Origin: Chloroflexota bacterium
GTDB lineage: Bacteria > Chloroflexota > Dehalococcoidia > DSTF01 > RBG-16-68-14
NCBI GenBank assembly: GCA_022563135.1
Contig: JADFNZ010000038.1
Coordinates: forward strand, 1-12,192
Direction of reading: 5' to 3'
DNA length: 12,192 nt
A model generated the notes under the pieces. It saw only the letters and a program-made list of their open reading frames with translations. It was not told where the DNA came from and did no database searches. The position numbers and the translations under genes were made by a program. Positions 1 to 6,459 of the stretch are shown piece by piece; within the stretch, counting starts at the first letter, position 1; each line of letters begins with the position of its first letter.

Positions 1-542
1 ATTCCGCGCGGTAAGTTTTTCACGGATGCCTGGCGCAGGGTGAACGCGTTCCAGGTCATGATCGGGAGGTACGCGGGGCCGGCCTCATAGATCGCCCGTT
101 GGACATCATGGACGAGGGCGATCTGCTCCTCAGGATCCGTCGTCGCCTTTGTGGCCGCGATCATCGCCTCGATCTCAGGGAAGAGAGCGCCGATCCCAAT
201 CACAAAGTTCGGGTCGCGCCGGGAGCGCTCCACCAGCACATTGTAGAGACGCGGGAAGATGAACGGCCCGAAGGCAACGCTCGTCACCGGATCGATCGTC
301 CCCCAGTCCACCGTACTCGTGACAATGTACGTCCCGCCTCGTACGGGCGCGCCGAACGAGGGCGTGGCGGTCGCCCCGGGCGCGGCGACCGTCGCCGTGG
401 CGGTGATGCCTCCACCACCCCCGCCGCCGCCACAGGCCGCGACTAGCGCGACCCCTGCAGTGCCGGTACCGACCGCGCCCAAGAGGCGCCGGCGGGAGAC
501 GCGCTCACCCCTGAAGCGTTCCCAGTAACTCTTCGACTTCAT
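1..542 (-). CDS. ABC transporter substrate-binding lipoprotein, family 5; partial, apparently with an internal deletion
   Basis: The start is the ATG at 542, preceded by AAGGAG (559-554) with an 11-nt spacer. The frame stays open for 180 codons to the left edge. Residues 16-18 (SRR, then RLL) resemble a twin-arginine signal. A hydrophobic stretch leads to a lipobox (VAAC, Cys37), followed by a Gly/Ala/Thr-rich linker, so this is a probable membrane-anchored lipoprotein. Residues about 60-115 (GGTYIVTS, IDPVTS, RLYNVLVE, DPNFVI) look like the N-terminal lobe of peptide/nickel-type (SBP_bac_5) binding proteins. Residues from about 118 (FPEIEAMI, DPEEQIALVHDVQRAIYE, YLPIMTWNAFTLR) look like the C-terminal end of the same family. 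Proteins of this family usually have about 500-600 residues, so several hundred middle residues seem to be missing without a frame break. It could be a pseudogene, an assembly collapse or a natural mini-protein. Family call good; functional status uncertain. Confidence 0.75.
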   Translation of the reverse strand, partial: MKSKSYWERFRGERVSRRRLLGAVGTGTAGVALVAACGGGGGGGGITATATVAAPGATATPSFGAPVRGGTYIVTSTVDWGTIDPVTSVAFGPFIFPRLYNVLVERSRRDPNFVIGIGALFPEIEAMIAATKATTDPEEQIALVHDVQRAIYEAGPAYLPIMTWNAFTLRQASVKNLPRG

Positions 543-680
543 ATGTCGGTTCTCTCCTTGTGGCTACCACCGGCTTGACCCCTTCGTTAACCGATACCGC
601 AAATCCTGTCAAGGATGCCGTGCCGCATTACGCCGTTTGCCTCTCCAGAAACGCAGTGGTACGCTGGCACGACGTTTGTC

Positions 681-1469
681 ATGACCTGGGCATCCATTAA
701 CGGAGTTCGACTCTACTACCTCGCATCGGGCAAGGGGCCCGCGCTCGTGTTCGCCCACGGAGCGGGCGGCAACCACCTGAGCTGGTGGCAGCAGGCGCCG
801 TATTTCTCGCAGCGCTATCGCTGCCTCACGTTCGATCACCGCGCGTTCGGGCGCTCCGTTGACGTGTCCCACGGCCCGGGCCGGCGGGCGTTCGCGGAGG
901 ACCTGCGGCAGCTCCTCGACCGGCTCGACATCGAGAGCGCGGCCATCGTCGCGCAGTCCATGGGCGGGCGCACGGCCGTGGGCTTCGCCGTGCGCAACCC
1001 CGGGCGCGTCCGGGCGCTCGTGTTCGCGGGCACGACGGGCGGCGCCGTGAACGACGACATCCGCGCGGCACAACGGGAGCACCGCGCCAGTCCGGACGGG
1101 CGGCGCTCGCTGCTCCATCGATCGGTCTCACCCAGCCTCAAGCGCGAGCGCCCGGACCTCGCCTACCTCTACCGGCTGATCAACCGGCTCAACCCGCCGC
1201 GGCCGAAGGATTTCCTGGCGCCGATCCCGGGCTATCGCGGGAGCTCCGCACAGGCGCTGGCCGATCTGGGCATCCCCATCCTCTTCCTCGTCGGCGAACA
1301 CGACGCGATCACGCCGCCCGAAATCATCCGCATGGCGCAGGAGCAGGTGTCCGGTTCGCAGTTCGACATTATTCGCGGCGCCGGCCACTCCGCCTACTTC
1401 GAGCGCGCAGAGGCGTTCAACCAGCGTGTAGAACGGTTCCTACGGGATGCCGGCTGGGCGTCAGAGTAA
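681..1469 (+). CDS. Alpha/beta hydrolase
   Basis: This is a 262-residue alpha/beta-hydrolase-fold protein, a normal length for the family. Visible elements in order are an N-terminal strand (GVRLYYLASG), the oxyanion-hole HG region (AHGAGGNHLSWW, 25-36), FDHRAFGRS (51-59), the nucleophile elbow AQSMGG with Ser93, the acid in LVGEHD (Asp208) and the catalytic His236 in GAGHSAYFE. The triad Ser93-Asp208-His236 is therefore complete. The substrate cannot be told from sequence; ester, lactone or C-C bond hydrolases share this pattern. I chose the ATG at 681 because it gives the usual short N-terminus. An in-frame ATG at 615 would add 22 residues without family resemblance; it has AAGG directly abutting it. 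No clear Shine-Dalgarno precedes 681. The gene is divergent from the lipoprotein gene and ends convergently against the SDR gene with no gap. Confidence 0.85.
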   Translation: MTWASINGVRLYYLASGKGPALVFAHGAGGNHLSWWQQAPYFSQRYRCLTFDHRAFGRSVDVSHGPGRRAFAEDLRQLLDRLDIESAAIVAQSMGGRTAVGFAVRNPGRVRALVFAGTTGGAVNDDIRAAQREHRASPDGRRSLLHRSVSPSLKRERPDLAYLYRLINRLNPPRPKDFLAPIPGYRGSSAQALADLGIPILFLVGEHDAITPPEIIRMAQEQVSGSQFDIIRGAGHSAYFERAEAFNQRVERFLRDAGWASE

Positions 1470-2234
1470 CTAACCGCGAATACCGTTGCCGCCATCCACG
1501 GTGATCGTCTGGCCGGTAACGAAATCCGCACCTTCGATGAGGCCCAGCACCACCTGGGCGATGTCCTCCGGCGTGGAGACCCGGCCAAGCGGCGTCTGCT
1601 CCGCCGTGCGACGCTTAGCTGCCTCGTAGAAATCGCCGAGCCCCTGGCGCAGCCAGCGGCTGTCGATAAAGCCCGGCGCCACGCAGTTCACTCGCACCTC
1701 CGGCGCGAGAACGCGGGCGAGAGCGACGGTGAGGTTGATCAGGCCCGCCTTGGACGCCGCGTAGGCGATGGAGCTGCCCACTGCCCGCGTGCCCGCGACC
1801 GAGGCGATGTTGACGATGGCGCCTTCGCCCGCGGTCCGCATCGACCCAGCCACCGCCCGCGCGCAGAAGAACGGGCCCTTCAGGTTCACCGCCAGGATGC
1901 GGTCCCACTGCTCCTCGCTGAGGCCGTCGAGATCGGCGAAGTTGACGAACGCCGTTGTCGCCGCGTTGTTGACCAAGACGTGCACCGCGCCAAACGTTTC
2001 GATCGCCTGCGCAACCATCGCGCGCACCTGATCGTCCTGCGACACGTCCGCCCGTACGAGCAGCGCCCTTCCACCTTGGCGCTCCACATCAGCGACCGCC
2101 TCTTTCGCTTCGTTCTCTGAGCGAGAGTAGTTCACGACCACGCTCGCGCCCCGCTTCGCCAGTTCGATGGCGGTGGCACGCCCGACGCCAACGGCGGATC
2201 CGGTCACGATGGCGCACATGCCGGCGAGTTGCAT
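1470..2234 (-). CDS. Short-chain dehydrogenase/reductase (SDR), FabG-like
   Basis: This is a 254-residue classical SDR that uses NAD(P)H to oxidise or reduce a carbonyl/alcohol; the substrate is not predictable. Features are the Rossmann motif TGSAVGVG (11-18), a basic NYSRSE (35-40) after strand 2 that suggests NADP(H) preference, D63 in RADVS, NNAA at 89-92 in place of the common NNAG, Asn117, and the catalytic Ser145, Tyr158 and Lys162 (YAASK). It ends with the typical VTGQTITVDGG. The start is the ATG at 2234, set by a strong AGGGAGGA (2249-2242) 7 nt upstream. The frame happens to stay open much further upstream across the back of rmlA, but that extension has no SDR homology and is not coding. 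A promoter-like pair lies just upstream. FabG-type oxoacyl reductase and sugar dehydrogenase are both possible roles. Confidence 0.9.
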   Translation of the reverse strand: MQLAGMCAIVTGSAVGVGRATAIELAKRGASVVVNYSRSENEAKEAVADVERQGGRALLVRADVSQDDQVRAMVAQAIETFGAVHVLVNNAATTAFVNFADLDGLSEEQWDRILAVNLKGPFFCARAVAGSMRTAGEGAIVNIASVAGTRAVGSSIAYAASKAGLINLTVALARVLAPEVRVNCVAPGFIDSRWLRQGLGDFYEAAKRRTAEQTPLGRVSTPEDIAQVVLGLIEGADFVTGQTITVDGGNGIRG

Positions 2235-2241
2235 CTCGGCA

Positions 2242-2249
2242 TCCTCCCT
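2242..2249 (-). promoter_or_regulatory. Ribosome binding site that sets the SDR start
   Basis: AGGGAGGA on the minus strand lies 7 nt before the ATG at 2234. It fixes the start against the much longer open frame that continues upstream. Confidence 0.8.
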
Positions 2250-2279
2250 TGTAGCGCTCGATCTTCCCCAACCGCGCAC

Positions 2280-2308
2280 ACTATCCGCCAGTTGCAAGCA
2301 GCAGTCAA
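2280..2308 (-). promoter_or_regulatory. Putative sigma-70-type promoter of the SDR gene
   Basis: On the minus strand, TTGACT (2308-2303) is followed after exactly 17 nt by GATAGT (2285-2280), giving 5/6 and 4/6 matches to the consensus hexamers. Transcription would start near 2273 and leave a leader of about 39 nt that contains the SDR ribosome binding site. Sequence pattern only. Confidence 0.5.
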
Positions 2309-2431
2309 GCAAGGCAGGCCAAAGCCCGGCGCCGGCGCGGGAGCAGGCGGTAAACGCGCGCCTCGCCGCGGCCTCGCAAGGTAAGTACGCCGCTGAGGGA
2401 ACAGCACTTATCGAAGACACGAGGCGGGATG

Positions 2432-2460
2432 TTGCCCTCATCAGAGGGATGTTGTATTTT
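2432..2460 (+). promoter_or_regulatory. Candidate distal promoter of rmlA-rmlB
   Basis: TTGCCC (2432-2437), a 17-nt spacer and TATTTT (2455-2460), with 4/6 matches in each box. The predicted start, near 2467, coincides with the first base of the tandem hairpins, so a transcript would begin with that structure. GGGATGTTG occurs twice (2426-2434 and 2446-2454), overlapping the -35 region and lying next to the -10 box. CCCTC/GAGGG (2435-2439, 2444-2448) forms a small inverted repeat inside the spacer. Confidence 0.35.
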
Positions 2461-2466
2461 AAGGAT

Positions 2467-2518
2467 GCGTGGGGCCCCCCCCACGCAGGCTCCGCGTAGC
2501 CGCCACTGCGCGGAGCCT
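2467..2518. repeat. Two tandem perfect hairpins in the rmlA leader
   Basis: The first hairpin pairs GCGTGGGG (2467-2474) with CCCCACGC (2479-2486) over a CCCC loop. The second pairs AGGCTCCGCG (2487-2496) with CGCGGAGCCT (2509-2518) over a 12-nt loop. They are immediately adjacent and have no T-tract on either strand, so a simple intrinsic terminator is unlikely. They could be mRNA leader structure, an extragenic palindrome or a barrier between the divergent promoters. Confidence 0.65.
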
Positions 2519-2580
2519 CTCTCTGCCCCAAGATCACGGCCCCGCAGACTCCCCTCCGCGTCAGGAGGAGAGACCAGCCG

Positions 2581-2646
2581 GTGCTCGTACCAGGTTCCCT
2601 ACTATCGCCGCCACCTGAATCGCGGTACAATTTGCGCGAGCGGTAA
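2581..2646 (+). CDS. Possible 21-residue leader peptide (uORF) upstream of rmlA
   Basis: A strong AGGAGGAG (2563-2570) sits on the plus strand 10 nt before a GTG at 2581. The GTG opens a 21-codon ORF (MLVPGSLLSPPPESRYNLRE, then R) ending in TAA at 2644-2646, 20 nt before the rmlA ATG. No other gene can use this Shine-Dalgarno. The peptide has a Pro-Pro-Pro run, which is known to slow ribosomes, and its stop codon lies inside the GAGCGGT/ACCGCTC palindrome. Only a transcript from an upstream promoter would contain it whole. There is no homology support, so this is a hypothesis. Confidence 0.3.
   Translation: MLVPGSLLSPPPESRYNLRER
2626..2631 (+). promoter_or_regulatory. Candidate proximal -10 box of rmlA
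   Basis: TACAAT, preceded by GG, lies 35 nt before the rmlA ATG and resembles the GGTAGAAT box before metG. No good -35 box is present at 16-18 nt upstream. The predicted start near 2638 falls at the left edge of the GAGCGGT palindrome. Confidence 0.35.
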
Positions 2647-2652
2647 CCGCTC
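2638..2652. repeat. Operator-like palindrome before rmlA
   Basis: GAGCGGT (2638-2644) and ACCGCTC (2646-2652) form a perfect 7-bp inverted repeat around one A. It overlaps the predicted proximal transcription start and ends 14 nt before the rmlA ATG. It could be a repressor site or a small hairpin near the translation start. Confidence 0.5.
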
Positions 2653-2666
2653 CTTCTAACCCGAGG

Positions 2667-3758
2667 ATGCCACACTCTACGCCAAACGCTGATCTCAAGG
2701 GGCTTGTCCTCGCCGGGGGCAAGGGTACCCGGCTGCGGCCCTTCACCTACACGGGCGCGAAGCAGCTCGTTCCCATCGCGAACAAGCCGATCCTCTACTA
2801 CGCGATTGAGGAGCTCGTCTCCTGCGGCATCACGGACATCGGCATCGTCGTCGGCGAGACGAAGCCGGAGATCGTAGAGGCGGTAGGCGACGGGAGCAGG
2901 CTCGGCGCTAAGGTGACCTACATCGACCAGCTCGTGCCCCTCGGCATCGCGCACGCGGTCAAGGTCTCGCAAGACTTCCTCGGGGAGAGCTCCTTCGTTC
3001 TCTACCTGGGCGATAACTTCATCAAGGACGGGATTACGTCCTACGCCCAGCGGTTTCGCTCCGGCGGCCACAACAGCCTGGTGCTCCTCTACGCCGTGGA
3101 CGAGCCGCAGAACTTCGGCGTGGCGGAGTTCGATGGCGAGAGGCTCATCCGCGTCGTGGAGAAGCCGGAGGAGCCGCCGTCCAACCTGGCGGTGATCGGT
3201 ATCTACTTCTTCGACCGCCTCGTGTTCGACGCGATTGACCGCATCCAGCCGTCCGCACGGGGCGAGCTGGAGATCACCGATACGATCCAGAGGCTGATTG
3301 ACGACGGCCTGGACGTGCAGGCGGACGTGATCACGGGCCGTTGGATCGACACGGGGAAGTTCGACGACCTGCTGGAGGCGAACCATCTCATCCTGGAGGA
3401 CCTGGAGCCCGCGCTCGAAGGCCACCACGACGCGGCGAGCAAGATCCAGGGCCGCGTCGTCCTGGAGAAAGGCGCGGAGGTGGTGAACAGCCACATTGAG
3501 GGGCCCGCCATCATCGGCGAGGAGACGCGCGTGGTGAACTCCTACGTGGGGCCCTTCACCTCCATCTATCACCACTGCCAGATCATCAACACGGAGATCA
3601 GCGGCAGCGCTGTGCTGGAGCGAACCATCATCGAGAACGTCGGGCACCGGATCGAGCACAGCCTGATCGGCCGCAACGTCCAGTTACGCGGCAACGATCG
3701 GAGGCCGCGCAGCTACAGCTTGATCCTGGGCGACTTCAGCCAGCTGCACTTACCCTAA
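2667..3758 (+). CDS. rmlA: Glucose-1-phosphate thymidylyltransferase, long form
   Basis: This 363-residue cytoplasmic nucleotidyltransferase should make dTDP-glucose from dTTP and glucose-1-phosphate, the first step of dTDP-deoxysugar synthesis. The signature LAGGKGTRLRP is at 15-25, the metal-binding Asp116 is in LGDN, EKP is at 165-167, and the sugar-site WIDTG is at 226-230. Residues about 255-345 form an imperfect hexapeptide repeat (IQGRVV, VVNSHI, IIGEE, VVNSYV) typical of a left-handed beta-helix. That makes it the long RmlA/StrD-like type rather than the roughly 290-residue enterobacterial type. A few N-terminal residues precede the usual KGLVLAGG start. GAGG abuts the ATG with no spacer, so initiation may be unusual. 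It is followed after 15 nt by rmlB. A different nucleotide preference cannot be excluded, but the rmlB neighbour supports dTTP. Confidence 0.92.
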   Translation: MPHSTPNADLKGLVLAGGKGTRLRPFTYTGAKQLVPIANKPILYYAIEELVSCGITDIGIVVGETKPEIVEAVGDGSRLGAKVTYIDQLVPLGIAHAVKVSQDFLGESSFVLYLGDNFIKDGITSYAQRFRSGGHNSLVLLYAVDEPQNFGVAEFDGERLIRVVEKPEEPPSNLAVIGIYFFDRLVFDAIDRIQPSARGELEITDTIQRLIDDGLDVQADVITGRWIDTGKFDDLLEANHLILEDLEPALEGHHDAASKIQGRVVLEKGAEVVNSHIEGPAIIGEETRVVNSYVGPFTSIYHHCQIINTEISGSAVLERTIIENVGHRIEHSLIGRNVQLRGNDRRPRSYSLILGDFSQLHLP

Positions 3759-3773
3759 AACCGCGGAGCCCGC

Positions 3774-4805
3774 ATGATCCATTCGCTACTCGTAACCGGC
3801 GGCGCCGGGTTCATCGGCAGCAACTTCATCCGGCAGGTGCTGTCCGCGTACGACTACAACGTTGTCAATCTCGACAAGCTCACCTACGCCGGCAACCTCG
3901 ACAACCTCCGCGACGTAGAAAGCTCCCCGCGCTACCGCTTCGTTCAGGGCGACATCTGCGACAGCGCGCTCGTGGGACGGCTGATGGAGGAGGCCGACGC
4001 GGTGGCCAACTTCGCGGCGGAGACGCACGTCGACCGCTCGCTCGAGGACGCGGGGACGTTTATCCAGACCGAGGTCTACGGCACATTCGTCTTGCTGGAG
4101 GCGGCGCGTCACCACGGCATCGAGCGGTTCCTCCACGTCTCCACGGACGAGGTGTACGGCGACGTGCCGCCCGGCGTCTCCTCGAAGGAGACCGACCCGC
4201 CGCACCCGCGCAGCCCTTACGCCGCCAGCAAGGCCGGCGCGGAGCACATGTGTAGCGCCTTCTATGAGACGTACGGCCTGCCGGTGGTGATCAGCCGTGG
4301 CAGCAACAACATCGGGCCGAACCAGCACCTGGAGAAGGCGGTCCCCCTCTTCATCACGAATGCGCTCGACGACCAACCCATCCCGCTCTACGGCGACGGC
4401 AAGAACGTGCGAGACTGGCAGTACGTGGAGGACCACTGCCGCGCGCTCGACCTACTGCTCCATCAGGGAGAGGCCGGCGAAGCCTACAACGTGGGGGCCG
4501 GCAACGAGCAGTCGAATATCGATGTGCTGGAGACGATCCTGGCGCTGCTGGAGAAGCCAAAGAGCCTCATCCGCTTCGTGGAGGACCGACCGGGCCACGA
4601 CCGCCGCTACAGCGTGGACACCGCTAAGATCCGGGCGCTCGGTTGGTCGCCGCAGCACGACTTTGCGGCCGCGCTGGGGAAGACGGTCACCTGGTACCGA
4701 GAGAACCGCTGGTGGTGGGAGCGGGTGAAGTCCGGCCAGTACCGGGAGTACTACGAGCGCATGTACGGCCGCCGCCTCGCCGAATCGAAGCCGTTCGCAG
4801 AGTAG
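3774..4805 (+). CDS. rmlB: dTDP-glucose 4,6-dehydratase
   Basis: This 343-residue extended SDR converts dTDP-glucose to dTDP-4-keto-6-deoxyglucose with tightly bound NAD+. Visible features are the TGGAGFIGS dinucleotide-binding loop (8-16), the NAD-specific Asp34 in NLDKLTYAGNL, AAETHVDRS (81-89), the catalytic Thr124-Asp125-Glu126 (STDEVYG), Tyr149 and Lys153 (YAASK), RGSNNIGPNQ (175-184), and the substrate-contacting DRPGHDRRYSVD (271-282). Length is normal. GGAG (3765-3768) lies 5 nt before the ATG, and the 15-nt gap to rmlA implies one operon. No rmlC or rmlD follows, so the final sugar cannot be named. The gene ends 12 nt from the convergent dehydrogenase gene with no terminator-like hairpin between them. 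Confidence 0.95.
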   Translation: MIHSLLVTGGAGFIGSNFIRQVLSAYDYNVVNLDKLTYAGNLDNLRDVESSPRYRFVQGDICDSALVGRLMEEADAVANFAAETHVDRSLEDAGTFIQTEVYGTFVLLEAARHHGIERFLHVSTDEVYGDVPPGVSSKETDPPHPRSPYAASKAGAEHMCSAFYETYGLPVVISRGSNNIGPNQHLEKAVPLFITNALDDQPIPLYGDGKNVRDWQYVEDHCRALDLLLHQGEAGEAYNVGAGNEQSNIDVLETILALLEKPKSLIRFVEDRPGHDRRYSVDTAKIRALGWSPQHDFAAALGKTVTWYRENRWWWERVKSGQYREYYERMYGRRLAESKPFAE

Positions 4806-4817
4806 GCTGCCCTTACC

Positions 4818-6422
4818 CTACGCACAAGTGTGCCCGAACTGCGCCAGCAGGCCGAAGAAGTCCCCCGTGGCGATCGCGCCGTCCGGCGGGCCGAGGTTCC
4901 AGACGTTCGGTCCCACGCTCGGCCCGCGGTCGAACCGCGGATGATAGGCGGGCGGTGGCGGCGGCGCGGAAAGCGGATCGATAGCCGCATCACCCACCGC
5001 ACCGAACCGCTGCAGCAGCTCGAAGAAGTCCAAGATCGAGACCGAGCCGTCCAGATTGGGGTCGAAGAAGTCCCAAAAGCTCTCCGGGTCGCGCCTCCCG
5101 CCCAGCGACTCATCGTCGCCCAGCTCCTGCCGATCGAGGCAGCCGTCGCGATCGGAATCAGGGGCCAGGTAGGAGACCTGTGCGCCGCCGAACTCGGCGA
5201 TGAAGATCGTGCCGCTCGGATCGACGATGACGTCCAGCGGGCCACTGAAGTCCGATGCCAGAACGGCGGTGGAGAGCACGGCCCGCCCATCGCCGGATAG
5301 CTCAGCCCGCGTGACGTTGCCGCGCGTCCACTCCACGTAGATCAGATCGCCTCGCATCGGCCCGACGCCGGTATACTCCACAATGCCATCGCAGGAGCAG
5401 TGATCCGGCAGCACCGCGAGGGGCCCTGTGAAGTCCACGCCGCTGCCCTCCTCGGGCGCATGGTAGGTGCACTGGCGCGCGTCGTCTCGGCCGCGGTTGC
5501 GGTTCGGCTGGCCGTAGTAGCTCCCCTCCTCGATCAGGTTCAGCTCGTCGGCCACGCTCGGGTCAGAGCCATCCGTAGCACACGATGCCGAAACCGTGCT
5601 CACGCCCTTGCCGTTATCCGTCGCGTAGATGTTGCCGTTGCTGTGGATCACCAGGTCGTACGGATTCCGCGTACCCGCCGCAAATACGAGGACGTCGCCG
5701 CCTGTCTGATCCACCGCGTCGTCCAACGGCGGGCCGGCAGGATCGTACGTGATCGCGCCGTCGAACCCGGGCGCGTGGATCTCCGCGACGAGGATCGCGG
5801 CAGAGAGCGGCGTCTCCGGCCACCGGTCGGTCCCCTCCCAGATTCCCGCTTCGGTCGAGGAGCCCTGGGCGATGAAGAGGCGGCCCTGGTCATCGAAGGC
5901 GAGGCCGTTCGTCATGTGGTTGAAGTTGGGCGCGGAGGTAGGCAGCCCGGTGATCACATCCTCCCTCGCCCACGACGGCCCGATAAAGCGCGAGACGACA
6001 CCCTGAAAGCCGTCCGTAGCGCTAGGCTCCTGGCGCGAGGCGTAGAGGACGCCCGGCGCCGGAACGGCCGGATCGAAGGCGAGACCGAGCACGGCATCGA
6101 GACCGGAGGCGATGACCTCCGTCGACAGCACCTCCAGCCGCGGCAGGGCCAGCGTGAGCGCGACGATCTGGCTCAGCGAGGCGACGTAGAGGCGACCGTC
6201 CGGCCCGAACGCGAGCGAGGTCGGGTTCTCGACCTCCACGTTGAGGATGCCACGCTGGAAGACCAGCTCGCCGCTGGAGACCTCGGACGAGACCGGCGCA
6301 GGTTGCTCGACGCCGGCCTGCGAAGCGGCGGCCGATCGCCCCGTCGTCGCCTCCCGCGCCGGCACGATGAGGAGTGTGAGCGAGATGACAAGAAGGAAGA
6401 GAGACGCTCCACTAGCTCGCAC
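4818..6422 (-). CDS. Secreted sorbosone/glucose dehydrogenase-like beta-propeller protein with an EF-hand/dockerin-like C-terminus
   Basis: A GTG start at 6422, preceded by GAGGAGG (6438-6432) with a 9-nt spacer, gives 534 residues. An upstream ATG at 6524 is less likely. Residues 5-22 are a hydrophobic signal segment, followed by an Ala/Ser/Pro-rich linker. Residues about 60-420 carry repeated propeller blades (PTSLAFGPDGRLYVAS, GLAFDDQGRLFIAQG, RNPYDLVIHSNGNIYATDNG, PLDVIVDPSGTIFIAEFG) resembling PQQ-dependent sugar dehydrogenases. His169 (HMTNG) may match their catalytic His. Calcium-loop-like segments follow: DSDRDGCLD (422-430), DPNLDGSVSILDFFELLQRFG (454-474) and GPPDGAIATGDFFGLLAQFG (511-530), separated by a Pro-rich stretch. 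This pattern recalls dockerin-like tails of secreted Chloroflexota proteins. Function as an extracellular sugar or aldehyde oxidase is inferred; PQQ binding is not shown. Confidence 0.8.
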   Translation of the reverse strand: MRASGASLFLLVISLTLLIVPAREATTGRSAAASQAGVEQPAPVSSEVSSGELVFQRGILNVEVENPTSLAFGPDGRLYVASLSQIVALTLALPRLEVLSTEVIASGLDAVLGLAFDPAVPAPGVLYASRQEPSATDGFQGVVSRFIGPSWAREDVITGLPTSAPNFNHMTNGLAFDDQGRLFIAQGSSTEAGIWEGTDRWPETPLSAAILVAEIHAPGFDGAITYDPAGPPLDDAVDQTGGDVLVFAAGTRNPYDLVIHSNGNIYATDNGKGVSTVSASCATDGSDPSVADELNLIEEGSYYGQPNRNRGRDDARQCTYHAPEEGSGVDFTGPLAVLPDHCSCDGIVEYTGVGPMRGDLIYVEWTRGNVTRAELSGDGRAVLSTAVLASDFSGPLDVIVDPSGTIFIAEFGGAQVSYLAPDSDRDGCLDRQELGDDESLGGRRDPESFWDFFDPNLDGSVSILDFFELLQRFGAVGDAAIDPLSAPPPPPAYHPRFDRGPSVGPNVWNLGPPDGAIATGDFFGLLAQFGHTCA

Positions 6423-6431
6423 CCTGCGTAA

Positions 6432-6438
6432 CCTCCTC
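6432..6438 (-). promoter_or_regulatory. Ribosome binding site setting the GTG start of the secreted dehydrogenase
   Basis: GAGGAGG on the minus strand lies 9 nt before the GTG at 6422. It supports that start, which places a signal peptide at the N-terminus, over the ATG at 6524. Confidence 0.7.
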
Positions 6439-6459
6439 AGCGATTCTACGCCAACCACC

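Larger units (their letters stand above)
2235..2666. other. Divergent intergenic region between the SDR gene and rmlA
   Basis: This 432-nt stretch holds no recognisable protein-coding gene. It does hold a minus-strand promoter for the SDR gene, a candidate plus-strand promoter at 2432-2460 flanked by 9-nt direct repeats, two tandem hairpins, a strong but orphan Shine-Dalgarno with a 21-codon ORF, a proximal -10 box and a palindrome just before rmlA. These are listed separately. No tRNA, known riboswitch core or T-rich terminator was recognised. Confidence 0.6.

Noticed and set aside
575..603. Promoter for the hydrolase (TTGACC with 17-nt spacer)
   Set aside because: The -35 is good, but the hexamer at the right distance (CGCAAA) does not resemble a -10 box.
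615..680. Alternative earlier start of the alpha/beta hydrolase
   Set aside because: Adds 22 residues without family resemblance, and AAGG abuts the ATG with no spacer. It is kept only as a possibility.
2600..2666. T-box riboswitch suggested by GCGGTA and stem-loops before rmlA
   Set aside because: The conserved T-box core and specifier stem are not found, and rmlA is not an amino-acid gene.
2235..3659. Upstream extension of the SDR frame into one very long minus-strand ORF
   Set aside because: The extension is antisense to rmlA and crosses an intergenic region. It has no SDR-like or other recognisable sequence, and a strong ribosome binding site and promoter support the start at 2234.
5400..6431. 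Long plus-strand ORF opposite the secreted dehydrogenase gene
   Set aside because: Arg-rich composition typical of an antisense shadow; the minus strand has a signal peptide, propeller repeats and a matching ribosome binding site.
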